Shown here: positions 46,572 to 56,274 of the stretch, in pieces
Layout: every line of letters starts with the position of its first letter
Position numbering within the stretch: position 1 is the stretch's first letter
NCBI RefSeq assembly: GCF_013085545.1
Contig: NZ_CP039543.1
Coordinates: 1,426,001 to 1,490,000 of the forward strand
DNA from: Oceanidesulfovibrio marinus
Lineage (GTDB): Bacteria > Desulfobacterota > Desulfovibrionia > Desulfovibrionales > Desulfovibrionaceae
Direction: 5' to 3'
Length of the DNA stretch: 64,000 nucleotides
Position numbers and translations under genes: made by a program
Notes under the pieces: generated by a model
What the model was told of the DNA's origin: nothing
The model's input: the letters and a program-made list of their open reading frames with translations, nothing else
Databases searched by the model: none

Positions 46572-47660
46572 CTACAAAAACGCCAGGACCCAGCTCCACA
46601 CGACCACGAGCAATGCGCCCAAGGCGACCAGGCGGTCCCACAGACCGGGCAGCACCCGGCCCGTCTGGGAGAGCCAGCCGGCGATCATGCCGGGGACGAT
46701 GCCGCACACAAAGCCGAAGAAGTGCGCGCCGAGGTCGATGTTGCCCTCCCCCGCGCCCAGAAAAGCCAGCAGCGCCACGCCCATGGCCAAAGGCAGCAGC
46801 ACGCCGCGCCACGCCCGTTTCCAGAAGCTCTCATGCGGACCGGACACCAGGAGCACGCCGATGCCCGCCTCGGCCGCGCCGATGCCGGCAAGCACGCCCA
46901 CAGCGCCGAGCACGGCCGTGGAGGCGCCCAGGCTCACGTGGTCGTAGCCGGAAACCCGGCAGTTGATGAGGTTGCCGACCACGCCGGTAAAGAGGATGGA
47001 CCACCAGCCCAGGGCCGCGCCCACTCGCCGGGTGACCAGATAGAAGAAAACTCCGCCGAACAAGGCGTTGGTCAGCAGATGCCCGGCGTCGGCGTGAAGT
47101 GTCAAAGCTGTGACAGCCCGCCACCATTCGCCCATCACCTGAATGCGCATGCAGTCGGCCACGCCGGCCTCGCGCCAGGCCAGGGCAAAGCCCTGCGCGC
47201 CCTGCCCCAGCTGATCCAGCGTCAGCGGCCCGGGGCTGCTGGTGCGTGTAACAAGGGCGTGGAAGCACGCAAGCAAGGCGAGCACGAGAAAGGTCTGGCC
47301 CAAACCGGCCCTTGCCGGTGGCGCCGGCATGGGTGCACGCCCTCTATTGCCTGCGTTCTCAACCACATACTGTTCAATCTCGTCCAGGGCGCGCTCCACA
47401 TGGCGCTCCGGCACATACAAGGCTGGACCGGTGGCCTGCGCGGCCCCTTCCGGCCTTCCCAACCAGGATGTTCTGCGAGACGGGTATAATTCAGGGTGGT
47501 TAGGCACGCTGCGCGAGTCGAGCACGAGCGTCCATAATCTGACAATGCGACGGTTTGCCGACATCCCGAACCGCTCCTCCAGCTCGGGAACGATGTCCAG
47601 CCAGCCTGCGTCCGGGGGAGCCGTGCGCAGCAGACGCGCGGGGGAGTGGCGGCGATCCAT
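46572..47660 (-). CDS. rhomboid family intramembrane serine protease
   Basis: A 362-residue protein. A soluble N-terminal part (1-118) is followed by about seven membrane segments. Catalytic Ser247 lies in LGASTAVLG (GxSxA instead of the usual GxSGA), catalytic His313 in DLGAHFFGFVCG, and HADAGHLLTNALFGG supplies the conserved His194 and Asn198. Rhomboids cleave membrane proteins within the bilayer. Substrates are unknown. The hairpin CGAAGGCCG/CGGCCTTCG at 46474-46518 is a possible terminator. Next gene upstream is fxsA on the same strand. Confidence 0.88.
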   Translation of the reverse strand: MDRRHSPARLLRTAPPDAGWLDIVPELEERFGMSANRRIVRLWTLVLDSRSVPNHPELYPSRRTSWLGRPEGAAQATGPALYVPERHVERALDEIEQYVVENAGNRGRAPMPAPPARAGLGQTFLVLALLACFHALVTRTSSPGPLTLDQLGQGAQGFALAWREAGVADCMRIQVMGEWWRAVTALTLHADAGHLLTNALFGGVFFYLVTRRVGAALGWWSILFTGVVGNLINCRVSGYDHVSLGASTAVLGAVGVLAGIGAAEAGIGVLLVSGPHESFWKRAWRGVLLPLAMGVALLAFLGAGEGNIDLGAHFFGFVCGIVPGMIAGWLSQTGRVLPGLWDRLVALGALLVVVWSWVLAFL

Positions 47661-47729
47661 GGAGTATTCAGCAATATTCCTGGGTTGATACGGACGGCAG
47701 AACCCTGCCGCCGAAAGCTTAAGGCGCGC

Positions 47730-48122
47730 CTAGAAGCGGTGGATCTCGATGTGGCCCTGACGGATCCATGTGTCAAATTTGCGACGAAGCAAGCGCTTGA
47801 AAGCGTTCCGCGCCGGCGGAATGAGCAGCGTGAGGCCGCACACGTCGGTAATCAGACCAGGGGTGAGCAGCAGCAGACCGGCCACCAAAATGAGTGCGGC
47901 GTCGATCATCTCCTCGGCGGGCATCTGGCCGCTGTTCAGCCGTTCCCGGATCGTGAGCATGGTGCTGACGCCCTGCATCCGCGCCAGCCAGGCGCCCACG
48001 GCGCCGGTCAGTATGACTATAAGGATAGTGGCGGCGGCGCCGATGTACGAGCCCACCGTGATGAGCAGATAGAGCTCCAGGAGCGGAATGAGCGTGAAGC
48101 CCAGAAAAAGCTTGAGCAGCAT
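47730..48122 (-). CDS. fxsA: FxsA family membrane protein
   Basis: A 130-residue protein with about three hydrophobic segments: LFLGFTLIPLLELYLLITVG, AAATILIVILTGAVGAWLAR and MIDAALILVAGLLLLTPGLITDVCGLTLLIPP. The TPGLITD(x)xGLxLLIPP stretch is the FxsA signature. In E. coli FxsA relieves exclusion of phage T7 by the F plasmid; its normal role is not known. The C-terminus is basic. Confidence 0.92.
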   Translation of the reverse strand: MLLKLFLGFTLIPLLELYLLITVGSYIGAAATILIVILTGAVGAWLARMQGVSTMLTIRERLNSGQMPAEEMIDAALILVAGLLLLTPGLITDVCGLTLLIPPARNAFKRLLRRKFDTWIRQGHIEIHRF

Positions 48123-48431
48123 GTCGGGTTCCTTACAGGGGCGTTTTGGGGAGCTCCATCCCTAGCGCATTTCAGCGGGGGGTGCAAAAGAATACGCCGC
48201 CGCGCGGCGTTGCTGCGCCGGCGTTGCGGAGCGTCCGGCGCATGGCCGGCCTGTCGCATGCAGTGGTGAAATGGCGGAGCTCCCCGGCCGGGATTGCCGG
48301 TGGAGCATGTACGCGGATGGAGCTGAAGACGGAAGCGGACTGTTTCGTCTGCTCCGCAAAAAGAAAAGTCGAGCGCCGCATCCCGATGGTACAGGGCGCG
48401 GCGCTCGAAAAAAAGAATGGCCGCAGGCGGA
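48123..48431. other. intergenic region between fxsA and rpmB
   Basis: 309 bases without a gene. It contains the L28 terminator (48368-48408, listed separately) and presumably the fxsA promoter on the minus strand, for which no clear hexamers were found. Confidence 0.5.
48368..48408 (-). terminator. terminator of rpmB
   Basis: CGAGCGCCGC/GCGGCGCTCG arms, 10 bp, with an 18-base loop; the minus-strand reading ends GACTTTTCTTTTTGC. A-run on the other flank. Confidence 0.8.
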
Positions 48432-48641
48432 TCAATCGACCTGGCGGGCCGGGGGCTTGGCGATCTCGCCGGAGCGCAGGCAGCGGGTGCAGACCTGGAT
48501 GCGCTTTACCTCGCCGGAGGGAAGCAGAGCACGTACCTGCTGCAGGTTGGGCATGAAGCGGCGCTTGGTCTTGTTGTGCGCGTGACTCACATTGTTGCCA
48601 ACCTGGGGGCGTTTACCACAGATTTCGCAGACCTTGGACAT
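48432..48641 (-). CDS. rpmB: 50S ribosomal protein L28
   Basis: A 69-residue L28: [32 protein letters not shown] is the standard start. Cys5, Cys8, Cys51 and Cys54 form the zinc-ribbon (C+) version. This form is zinc-dependent; a zinc-free paralogue, if any, is not in the window. Monocistronic with its own terminator, divergent from the DUF177-rpmF operon. Confidence 0.96.
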   Translation of the reverse strand: MSKVCEICGKRPQVGNNVSHAHNKTKRRFMPNLQQVRALLPSGEVKRIQVCTRCLRSGEIAKPPARQVD

Positions 48642-48808
48642 GACATATCTCCTTGCGCATCATCCTCCGCTTGGCACTTGCATGGCGGCGGAGACGGATT
48701 ATACTCTGACTCGGACCTGCCCGGACGCGTTGCGACGCCGTCTTTTACGGACCGCGTGGCGGTACTGCGACGGGGGGGCCGCTGTCGGGAAGCACACTTC
48801 GTATCTTC

Positions 48809-48835
48809 CCTTGCTGGATAATGCAAGGCTTTTTT
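48809..48835 (+). terminator. hairpin plus T-run in the divergent region
   Basis: CCTTGC/GCAAGG stem with an 8-base loop followed by CTTTTTT, just upstream of the likely promoter of the yceD operon. No gene upstream reads into it on the plus strand, so it may insulate the operon. Confidence 0.5.
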
Positions 48836-48836
48836 C

Positions 48837-48866
48837 TTGACAAGCAAAACTCCATCCATGTAATGA
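48837..48866 (+). promoter_or_regulatory. candidate promoter of the yceD-rpmF-plsX-fab operon
   Basis: Perfect TTGACA (48837-48842), 18-base spacer, TAATGA (48861-48866); the first start codon is 23 bases further on. The ribosome-binding site and start codon are covered by GTGACA/TGTCAC arms (48883-48896). Confidence 0.55.
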
Positions 48867-48889
48867 CGTGGGTCTTTGCGAGGTGACAG

Positions 48890-49438
48890 ATGTCACAGAT
48901 TTGGGTGCCATTGCACGACATCCCGGCCGAAGGCCGGGAATTTTCTTTTTCCGACCCGGGCTTGTGGACCGAACCCTGGAAAGAGTTCGGTCTGCAGTAC
49001 GAAATGATTGACCCGCTCTCCGCCTCCCTTTATGTCTCTCCGCAAAAGGAAGGCTACCTGATCTCCGGCACGCTCACAGGAAAGGTTTCCGTGCCGTGCG
49101 ACCGTTGCGCGGAGCCGGCTGTTGTCGAAGTGGACTCGCAGTTCCAGGAGTTCGAATCGACCACCGGCACGATCGACGAGGACGAGGGAGACGAGGCGGA
49201 GGACGAGAAGAGCGACCTGCTTCGCCTGACCGGTCAGGGATGGGAGCTTGACGCCGCCGGCCTGCTGTGGGAGCAGTTCCAGCTTGCCGTGCCGGTCAAG
49301 CCGCTGTGCCGCCCGGACTGCAAGGGGCTGTGCCCCGTGTGCGGCGCCGATCTGAATACGGCGCCATGCGAGTGCGAGCAAGACCAGGGCGATCCCCGTC
49401 TGGCCGTACTTCGGGGCTTGAAGATAAGCTCCTCCTGA
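48890..49438 (+). CDS. YceD/DUF177 family protein
   Basis: A 182-residue protein. LTGKVSVPCDRCAEPAVVEV and the C-terminal PLCRPDCKGLCPVCGADLNTAPCEC are the two cysteine motifs of the DUF177 family, with an acidic middle (DEDEGDEAEDEKSD). Members almost always precede rpmF, as here, and are linked to ribosome or 23S rRNA biogenesis in plants and bacteria. It leads the lipid synthesis operon. GAGG lies seven bases before the start. Confidence 0.93.
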   Translation: MSQIWVPLHDIPAEGREFSFSDPGLWTEPWKEFGLQYEMIDPLSASLYVSPQKEGYLISGTLTGKVSVPCDRCAEPAVVEVDSQFQEFESTTGTIDEDEGDEAEDEKSDLLRLTGQGWELDAAGLLWEQFQLAVPVKPLCRPDCKGLCPVCGADLNTAPCECEQDQGDPRLAVLRGLKISSS

Positions 49439-49488
49439 TTGTACTAGTATGTAGGATACGTAAACGATACCCACTACGAGGTGAGACC

Positions 49489-49668
49489 ATGGCTGTTCCC
49501 CAAAAAAGACAATCCAAATCCAGAAGCCGGATGCGCCGCGCCCATGACAAGGTCGCAGTGCCCAACGTGATCTACTGCGAATGCGGCGAGCCCACCCTGC
49601 CCCACCGCGTCTGCCCCAGCTGCGGCATGTACAAGGGCCGCCAGTACCTCAGGAACGAGGATGCCTAG
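49489..49668 (+). CDS. rpmF: 50S ribosomal protein L32
   Basis: A 59-residue L32: MAVPQKRQSKSRSRMRRAHD, then CECGEPTLPHRVCPSC with Cys30, Cys32, Cys42 and Cys45 as a zinc site. GAGGTGAG upstream. Its last eight bases overlap the start of plsX, so ribosomal protein and phospholipid synthesis are translationally coupled, as in many bacteria. Confidence 0.96.
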   Translation: MAVPQKRQSKSRSRMRRAHDKVAVPNVIYCECGEPTLPHRVCPSCGMYKGRQYLRNEDA

Positions 49669-50755
49669 CGAGGAGAACGGCGCCGCCACTCCCGAGACCA
49701 CGGCGCCCCCTTCTTCTTCCGAGACGCAGCCGGTTATCGCGGTTGACGCCATGGGCGGCGACCACGGTCCTTCCGTGGTCATCCCCGGCGCCATCCGCGC
49801 CGCGCGCGAAGGCGACTTCAAGATCATCCTTCTGGGTGACGAGAAGCGCATCCGCCACGAGCTCGACAAGCTGGGTCCCTGCCCCGAGGCGGAGATCCTG
49901 CACACGAGCCAGGTTGCCGCCATGGGTGAGAAGCCTTCCGACGTTCTGCGCCGGAAAAAGGACTCGTCCATCCAGCAGGCCTTTGCCATCGTCAAGGAAG
50001 GCCGCGCCCACGGCGTGGTCAGCGCGGGCAACTCCGGCGCCACAGTGGCGTGCGGCATGTTCATTCTCGGCCGCATAGACGGGGTCGAGCGCCCGGCGCT
50101 CGCCTCCATCATGCAGACCGAGCATGCGCCCATGGTGCTGGTGGACGTCGGCGCCAACGTGGACTGCAAGCCCTACCACCTCTTCCAGTTCGGCATCATG
50201 GCCGACGTGCTGGCGCGCGACGTGCTGGGCATAGAGCGTCCCCGCGTGGGCCTCTTGTCCATCGGCGAGGAGGAAGGCAAGGGCAACCTCCAGGTGAAGG
50301 AGGCCTTCGAGCTCTTCAAGATGACCGCGATGAACTTCGTGGGCAACGTGGAGGGCCGGGACATCTTTACCGGCGATGTGGACGTTGTGGTCTGCGACGG
50401 CTTTGTGGGCAACGTGGCCCTCAAGCTCTCGGAAGGTCTGTGCACCTCGCTTTCGCGCATGCTCAAACGCGAGCTCATGCGCTCTCTGCCGGCGCGGCTC
50501 GGCGCAAGCCTGGTCGCAGGCGCGCTCAAGCGCTTCGCACGGCTCGTGGACTACGCCGAGTACGGCGGAGCCCCGGTGCTTGGCCTGCAGGGCATCGCCA
50601 TCGTCTGCCACGGCGCGTCCAACGAGAAGGCCATCAAGAGCGCCTGTTCCATGGCTGCCACATACGTTCGCAAGGAGACGAACGACCATCTCATGGCCGA
50701 GCTTTCGGCCAACGAGGAACTCTCCCGGTTCGGCAAAGCCGCCATGAAACTGTAG
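49661..50755 (+). CDS. plsX: phosphate acyltransferase PlsX
   Basis: A 364-residue protein: VIAVDAMGGDHGPSVVIPGAI, GVVSAGNSGATVACGMFILGRI, RPRVGLLSIGEEEGKGN and VVVCDGFVGNVALKLSEG are PlsX motifs. It makes acyl-phosphate from acyl-ACP for phosphatidic acid synthesis. About 22 extra residues precede the conserved start (MPSEENGAATPETTAPPSSS); an inner start is possible, but the ATG at 49661 overlapping the rpmF stop is preceded by AGGAACGAGG. Confidence 0.95.
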   Translation: MPSEENGAATPETTAPPSSSETQPVIAVDAMGGDHGPSVVIPGAIRAAREGDFKIILLGDEKRIRHELDKLGPCPEAEILHTSQVAAMGEKPSDVLRRKKDSSIQQAFAIVKEGRAHGVVSAGNSGATVACGMFILGRIDGVERPALASIMQTEHAPMVLVDVGANVDCKPYHLFQFGIMADVLARDVLGIERPRVGLLSIGEEEGKGNLQVKEAFELFKMTAMNFVGNVEGRDIFTGDVDVVVCDGFVGNVALKLSEGLCTSLSRMLKRELMRSLPARLGASLVAGALKRFARLVDYAEYGGAPVLGLQGIAIVCHGASNEKAIKSACSMAATYVRKETNDHLMAELSANEELSRFGKAAMKL

Positions 50756-50813
50756 TGAGGCATCGTTCTCACCTTCCTTATCGAACCATCTCCCGTACCC
50801 AATCTATATACCC

Positions 50814-51806
50814 ATGAGCGCCACGAGCTATATCAATGGCCTGGGCCGCTACGTGCCACCGCGCGCAGTGTCCAACGCCGACCTCGAGAAGCTTGTCGAT
50901 ACGAGCGATGAGTGGATCACCGCACGCACCGGCATCAAGGTTCGCCACATTGCGGAAAAAGGTCAGCCGTCTTCGGACCTGGCATATGAAGCCTCCAAGA
51001 GGGCCCTGGAACATGCCGGCATCGAGCCCGGCGAGCTGACCCATGTGCTGGTGGCTACCTGCACTCCGGACTCGTACTGCCCCAACACCGCGTCGATGCT
51101 GGCCCATCGCCTGGGCGTAGGCACACCCATGGCCATGGATATCAACGCAGCGTGCACCGGATTCCTCTACTCCCTGGAAATTGCCCGGTCGCTGCTGTGC
51201 ACATACCCGGACGCCAAGGTGCTGGTCACCGCGTCCGAAGTGCTCAGCTCCAGAACCAACTGGGCCGACCGCTCCACCTGCGTACTCTTCGGCGACGGCG
51301 CCGGCGCGGCTGTATTGACCAACAAGCCCACCGGCGAGCTGCCCTTCAGCGTGGGCCCCATGCAGCTTCGCTCCGATGGCCAGTACGCCGATCTTCTGAC
51401 CATCAAGGGCGGCGGCTCCGCCACGCCCTACACCCTGGGCGAAACGGTCCGCGAGGACTTTTTCATTACGATGGAAGGCCGCGAGGTCTTCAAGCAGGCC
51501 GTGCGCAACATGGCCTCGCTGTGCAAGGAGCTGCTCGAAAAAGCGGGCATGGACATCAACGATGTCGATCTGCTCGTGCCGCACCAGGCCAACCTGCGCA
51601 TCATCGAGGCCCTGGGCAACCGGCTCAAGATCGACCGCAACAAGGTCTTTTCCAACGTGCAGAAATACGGCAATACGTCGGCCGCCTCCATCCCTATTGC
51701 GCTGACAGAGGGCATCGAGCAGGGTATACTCGCCAAAGGCGACTCCGTGCTCGTCACATCCTTTGGCGCGGGCCTGACCTGGGGGGCCGGCTTGCTGCAG
51801 GCCTGA
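50814..51806 (+). CDS. fabH: beta-ketoacyl-ACP synthase III
   Basis: A 330-residue FabH. The active-site triad is Cys114 in DINAACTGF, His in VPHQANLRI (about 257) and Asn in YGNTSAASI (about 287). GFGAGLTWGA-like residues at the end are normal. It starts fatty acid synthesis by condensing acetyl-CoA (or a branched primer) with malonyl-ACP. Between plsX and fabG in the operon. Confidence 0.96.
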   Translation: MSATSYINGLGRYVPPRAVSNADLEKLVDTSDEWITARTGIKVRHIAEKGQPSSDLAYEASKRALEHAGIEPGELTHVLVATCTPDSYCPNTASMLAHRLGVGTPMAMDINAACTGFLYSLEIARSLLCTYPDAKVLVTASEVLSSRTNWADRSTCVLFGDGAGAAVLTNKPTGELPFSVGPMQLRSDGQYADLLTIKGGGSATPYTLGETVREDFFITMEGREVFKQAVRNMASLCKELLEKAGMDINDVDLLVPHQANLRIIEALGNRLKIDRNKVFSNVQKYGNTSAASIPIALTEGIEQGILAKGDSVLVTSFGAGLTWGAGLLQA

Positions 51807-51930
51807 GGTCCGCCGGGTATCCGCCACGGCATCAGGCATAATTTGCGGAATTGATGTCCTGCTCCTTTTAGTATAGGAGCATGCCCTACGGCATCGCCCT
51901 CGTCGAACATACAACACCCCCATCGACATC

Positions 51931-52674
51931 ATGAGTGAACTTCCCAAGACAGCGTTGGTCACCGGCGGGTCCCGCGGCATCGGCCGCGCCATTGCCAAGC
52001 GCCTCGCCCGTGAAGGTCAGCAGGTCTATCTCACGTACGTCTCCAAGCCCGAGCTTGCCGAGGAGGTCGTGGCGGACATCGCCAAGGCCGGCGGCACGGC
52101 CGTCGCGTTCAAGGTGGACGTCGCCGATCCGGAGTCCGTACGCGCGTTCTTCGCTGCCGAGATCAAGGACAAGGTCCAGCTTTCCGTGCTGGTGAACAAC
52201 GCCGGCATCACCAAGGACGGCCTGATCCTGCGCATGAAGGAAGACGACTTCGACCGCGTGATCAACGTGAACCTGAAAGGCGCCTTTGTCTGCCTGCAGG
52301 AAGCGGCCAAGATCATGGCCAAGCAGCGCGTCGGCCGTATCGTGAATATCAGCTCCGTCGTGGCCCAGATGGGCAACGCCGGGCAGGCCAACTATGTTTC
52401 TTCCAAATCCGGGCTCATCGGCCTCACCAAGACCGCGGCGCAGGAGCTTGCCTCCCGCAACGTGACGGTGAACGCTGTGACCCCGGGTTTCATCGAGTCC
52501 GACATGACCGACGTTTTGCCGGAAAAGGTGCGCGACGCGTACCTCGAACGCATTCCTCTGAAACGCCTTGGCACGGCCGACGATATCGCCGCCGCCGTCG
52601 CCTTCCTCGTTTCCGAGGATGCCGGTTACATCACCGGCCAGGTTCTCTCGGTCAATGGCGGCATGTATATGTAG
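51931..52674 (+). CDS. fabG: 3-oxoacyl-ACP reductase
   Basis: A 247-residue SDR enzyme. NADPH site TGGSRGIG (11-18), NNAGIT (89-94), and catalytic Ser141/142, Tyr155 and Lys159 (NYVSSKSG). [29 protein letters not shown] is the typical FabG end. It reduces 3-ketoacyl-ACP in the elongation cycle. It lies 124 bases after fabH; no structure was seen in that gap. Confidence 0.96.
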   Translation: MSELPKTALVTGGSRGIGRAIAKRLAREGQQVYLTYVSKPELAEEVVADIAKAGGTAVAFKVDVADPESVRAFFAAEIKDKVQLSVLVNNAGITKDGLILRMKEDDFDRVINVNLKGAFVCLQEAAKIMAKQRVGRIVNISSVVAQMGNAGQANYVSSKSGLIGLTKTAAQELASRNVTVNAVTPGFIESDMTDVLPEKVRDAYLERIPLKRLGTADDIAAAVAFLVSEDAGYITGQVLSVNGGMYM

Positions 52675-52771
52675 CATCCGGCGATTTGTGCCGGAACGGA
52701 AAACGCCCCCGGGCGTGCAACCGAGCAGCCACTTCAACCGACAACGACACAAACCACTCTGGAGCAAGAAC

Positions 52772-53002
52772 ATGTCCGTTCAAGAGAAAGTGACCAAGAT
52801 CATCATCGACCAGCTGGGCGTCTCCGCCGACGAAGTCAAGCCCGAGGCCTCTTTCGTTGACGACCTCAACGCCGATTCCCTCGACATCACCGAGCTCATC
52901 ATGGCAATGGAAGAGGAATTCGGCCTCGAGATCGACGACGATGACGCCCAGTCTATGCTGACGGTGAAAGACGCCATCAGCTATATCGAAAGCAAGCAGT
53001 AG
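52772..53002 (+). CDS. acpP: acyl carrier protein
   Basis: A 76-residue acidic ACP. The phosphopantetheine attachment site is Ser36 in [13 protein letters not shown]. The frame is longer upstream, but ATG 52772 follows CTGGAG and gives the normal length. Between fabG and fabF, as in E. coli and many others. Confidence 0.97.
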   Translation: MSVQEKVTKIIIDQLGVSADEVKPEASFVDDLNADSLDITELIMAMEEEFGLEIDDDDAQSMLTVKDAISYIESKQ

Positions 53003-53196
53003 CATTCCCGGCGCAATCGCGCCGCCATCGTTCGTCTAACAATCGGGCCCGGGCTGTCTTCCGCCCGAACCCCGAGCGTCGTCCATCTCGAAACGGAGGG
53101 AGATCGAGCGCGTGCCGCCAGCCGGCAACCGCCTTCGTCTCTCTCCGTATCGCCGTTGGCGATGCTCCAATCCCTTTTTGTCTGTACGAGGTTTCC

Positions 53197-54438
53197 ATGC
53201 GTAAAAGGGTAGTCGTCACAGGACTTTCCGCGATCACTCCCGTTGGCAACGATGCGGAGACCAGCTGGCGCAATCTTGTCGCCGGCGTCTCCGGAATCGG
53301 GCCCATCACCCGGTTCGACACCGCAGACCACGCCACCAAGATTGCCGGCGAGGTCAAGGATTTCGATCCGGAACCGTTCGTGAACAAGAAGCTCGCACGC
53401 CGGCTGGAGCGCTTCACCCTCTACGCCATGGCCTGCGCGCAGATGGTGATAAAGGACTCCGGCTTCACGATCACCGATGAGAACGCCCCGCGCGTCGGCA
53501 CACTGCTTGGCTGCGGCCTGGGCGGCCTGGAGACCATCGAGGAGAGCCACGCCAAGCTCGTCTCCGACGGTCCCCGCCGCATCTCCCCGTTCTTCATCCC
53601 CGTGCTCATCTCCAACATGGCCCCCGGCATGGTCTCCATCGACCTCAAGACCCGCGGCCCCAACTACGTGACCACCTCGGCCTGCGCCTCCGGCCTGCAC
53701 GGCATCGGCACCGCCTTCTCCGAGATCCTGCTCGGTCGCGCCGACGCCATGGTTACCGGCGGCACCGAGTCCGTCATCACGCCGCTCGCCATCGCCGGCT
53801 TCAACGCCTGCAAGGCGCTCTCCACCCGCAACGACGATCCCGCCAAGGCCTCCCGCCCCTTCGAGAAGGACCGCGACGGCTTTGTCATGGGCGAGGGTTG
53901 CGGCATCCTCCTGCTGGAGGAGCTGGAGCACGCCAAGGCCCGCGGCGCAAAGATATACTGCGAGCTCGTCGGCTTCGGCGCATCCTCCGACGCGTTCCAC
54001 ATGACCGCTCCGCCGGATGACGGCGCCGGCATGGCCCTGTCCATGGAAAACGCCATGCAGGACGCCGGCGTGGAAAAAGAGGAGATCGACTCCATCAACG
54101 CCCACGCCACCTCCACCCCGCTCAACGACAAGGCCGAGACCACCGCCCTCAAGCGCGTTTTCGGCGACCACGTCAAGAACCTGCACATCACGGCGAACAA
54201 GTCCATGACCGGTCACCTCCTCGGAGCGGCCGGCGGCGCCGAGGCGGTGTTCAGCGCCCTCACGCTGTTCGACGGCGTTGTTCCGCCCACCATCAACCTC
54301 GATACGCCTTCCGAGGATTGCGACCTTGACTATACTCCGCACAAGGCTCTGGAAAAGCAGATGAACTACGTGCTCTGCAACTCCTTCGGCTTTGGCGGCA
54401 CCAACGCCTCTCTGCTCTTCAAGCGATACGCGGAGTAG
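53197..54438 (+). CDS. fabF: beta-ketoacyl-ACP synthase II
   Basis: A 413-residue KAS II. Catalytic Cys163 lies in TTSACASGLHGIG, and the two histidines in NAHATSTPLNDKAE and KSMTGHLLGAAGGAEA. It elongates acyl-ACP chains and controls the proportion of C18:1. About 195 bases separate it from acpP; they hold only a small GGCGC/GCGCC hairpin right after acpP. Confidence 0.96.
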   Translation: MRKRVVVTGLSAITPVGNDAETSWRNLVAGVSGIGPITRFDTADHATKIAGEVKDFDPEPFVNKKLARRLERFTLYAMACAQMVIKDSGFTITDENAPRVGTLLGCGLGGLETIEESHAKLVSDGPRRISPFFIPVLISNMAPGMVSIDLKTRGPNYVTTSACASGLHGIGTAFSEILLGRADAMVTGGTESVITPLAIAGFNACKALSTRNDDPAKASRPFEKDRDGFVMGEGCGILLLEELEHAKARGAKIYCELVGFGASSDAFHMTAPPDDGAGMALSMENAMQDAGVEKEEIDSINAHATSTPLNDKAETTALKRVFGDHVKNLHITANKSMTGHLLGAAGGAEAVFSALTLFDGVVPPTINLDTPSEDCDLDYTPHKALEKQMNYVLCNSFGFGGTNASLLFKRYAE

Positions 54439-54474
54439 GTTTTTCCAACCGCAACAGCCCTCAAGGACAGATCA

Positions 54475-55713
54475 ATGGAAGAGCTTTTCCTTGCAGATGC
54501 CCAGGTAGCCCATGCCGTCCAGCAGGAGATCGAGCGCCAGGTCGGCAATCTCGAGCTCATCGCCTCGGAGAACTTCACCTCCGCCGCGGTACGCCAGACC
54601 ATGGGAAGCTGTCTGACCCACAAGTACGCCGAAGGCTACCCCGGAAAGCGTTACTACGGCGGCTGCGAGTACGTTGACGTGGCCGAGGACATCGCCCGCG
54701 ACCGCGTACGCGAGCTGTTTGGCGCGGAGTACGCCAACGTCCAGCCCCACTCCGGTTCCCAAGCCAACATGGCCTGCTACTTCGCCGCGCTCGAGCCCGG
54801 CGACACCGTCCTGGGCATGGACCTTTCCCACGGCGGCCACCTCACCCACGGCAGCCCCGTGAACTTCTCCGGCAAGCTCTTCAAGATCGCCTTCTACGGC
54901 GTGGACCGCGAGACCAGGCAGATCGACTACGACCAGGTCCGCTCCCTGGCGCAGGAGCACAAGCCCAAGATGATCATCGCGGGCGCCAGCGCTTATCCCC
55001 GGACCATCGATTTCGCCAGGTTCCGCGAGATCGCCGACGAGGTGGGCGCAAAGCTCATGGTGGACATGGCGCACATCGCCGGCCTCATCGCCGCCGACCT
55101 GCACCCCACGCCCATCGGCCATGCGCACTTCACTACCTCCACCACGCACAAGACCCTGCGCGGTCCGCGCGGCGGCATGATCCTGTCCTCCGAGGAGTTC
55201 GGCAAGACTCTGAACTCGCAGATATTCCCCGGCATCCAGGGCGGCCCGCTCATGCACGTCATCGCGGCCAAGGCCGTGGCCTTTGGCGAGGCGCTCAAGC
55301 CCTGCTTCAAGGTGTACCAGCAGCAGGTGCTCAAGAACGCCCAGGTCCTGGCCCAGACCCTTATGGACGCGGGCTACGACCTGGTCTCCGGCGGCACGGA
55401 CAACCACCTGATGCTCGTGGACCTGACCAACAAGGACATCACCGGCAAGGACGCCGAGATTGCCCTGGACAAGGCCGCCATCACCGTGAACAAGAACACC
55501 GTGCCCTTCGAGACGCGTAAGCCCTTCATCACCTCGGGCGTGCGCCTTGGCACCCCGGCCCTCACCACCCGCGGCATGAAGGAAGACGACATGTCCAAGG
55601 TGGGCGGCTGGATTGTGGACGTCCTCAACAACACCGGCAACGAGACCCGGCTCTGCGAGATCCGCAAGGACGTCCAGTCCTTTGCGCGGCAGTTCCCGCT
55701 CTTTGCCTGGTAG
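54475..55713 (+). CDS. glyA: serine hydroxymethyltransferase
   Basis: A 412-residue PLP enzyme. PLP-binding Lys226 is in [14 protein letters not shown]. Also visible are [32 protein letters not shown] and [13 protein letters not shown]. It converts serine and tetrahydrofolate to glycine and 5,10-methylene-THF. It has no glycine riboswitch in front; it is 36 bases after fabF in the operon. Its antisense strand is open over a long distance, but that is a by-product of high GC. Confidence 0.97.
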   Translation: MEELFLADAQVAHAVQQEIERQVGNLELIASENFTSAAVRQTMGSCLTHKYAEGYPGKRYYGGCEYVDVAEDIARDRVRELFGAEYANVQPHSGSQANMACYFAALEPGDTVLGMDLSHGGHLTHGSPVNFSGKLFKIAFYGVDRETRQIDYDQVRSLAQEHKPKMIIAGASAYPRTIDFARFREIADEVGAKLMVDMAHIAGLIAADLHPTPIGHAHFTTSTTHKTLRGPRGGMILSSEEFGKTLNSQIFPGIQGGPLMHVIAAKAVAFGEALKPCFKVYQQQVLKNAQVLAQTLMDAGYDLVSGGTDNHLMLVDLTNKDITGKDAEIALDKAAITVNKNTVPFETRKPFITSGVRLGTPALTTRGMKEDDMSKVGGWIVDVLNNTGNETRLCEIRKDVQSFARQFPLFAW

Positions 55714-55731
55714 GCCGCCAAGGTCAAAACA

Positions 55732-56253
55732 ATGAATGAACGCGACGCCATCGTCCCCCCCATGAAAGCAGTGGGCCGCCTGCCCTGGCCGCAGTACTTT
55801 CTGCGCATCTGCTTCCTCGTCTCGGAGCGCTCCACCTGCCTGCGGCGCAAGGTGGGGGCGGTGGCCGTCCGCGATAAGCGCATCCTCGCCACCGGCTACA
55901 ACGGTGCTCCTTCCAACGTGGCCCACTGCCTGGACATCGGCTGCCTTCGCGCCCAGCTGGGCGTGCCCTCGGGCCAGCGCCACGAGATCTGCCGCGGCCT
56001 GCACGCGGAGCAGAACGTCATCATCCAGGCTGCCGTGCACGGCGTGTCCATCAAGGATGCGGACATCTACTGCACCACGCAGCCGTGCCTCATCTGCTCC
56101 AAGATGCTCGCCAACTGCGGCGTGAAGAACATCTACTACGCGGAGTCCTACCCGGACGAGATGGCCGAGGACATGCTCCGCGAAGCCGGCATCAACTTCA
56201 AACGCTTGCCGCTCGAGCCCCTCGCCGATACCGACGAGAACGACGCCCGATAG
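55732..56253 (+). CDS. dCMP/cytidine deaminase-family zinc hydrolase (ComEB-like)
   Basis: A 173-residue protein with the zinc site [10 protein letters not shown] (His and catalytic Glu) and [12 protein letters not shown] (two Cys), typical of deoxycytidylate deaminases. [17 protein letters not shown] is also typical (NGxPSGxxHC loop). It should convert dCMP to dUMP for thymidylate synthesis, in line with glyA upstream producing methylene-THF. It lies 18 bases after glyA and ends three bases before the ribD frame. Confidence 0.93.
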   Translation: MNERDAIVPPMKAVGRLPWPQYFLRICFLVSERSTCLRRKVGAVAVRDKRILATGYNGAPSNVAHCLDIGCLRAQLGVPSGQRHEICRGLHAEQNVIIQAAVHGVSIKDADIYCTTQPCLICSKMLANCGVKNIYYAESYPDEMAEDMLREAGINFKRLPLEPLADTDENDAR

Positions 56254-56274
56254 CCCGTGCAAAGGCCCCCGGCC

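Noticed and set aside
48883-48896. GTGACA/TGTCAC palindrome as a CRP operator
   Set aside because: It covers the ribosome-binding site and start codon of the yceD-like gene and its spacer is 2 bases, not 6; it could affect translation, but evidence is too thin.
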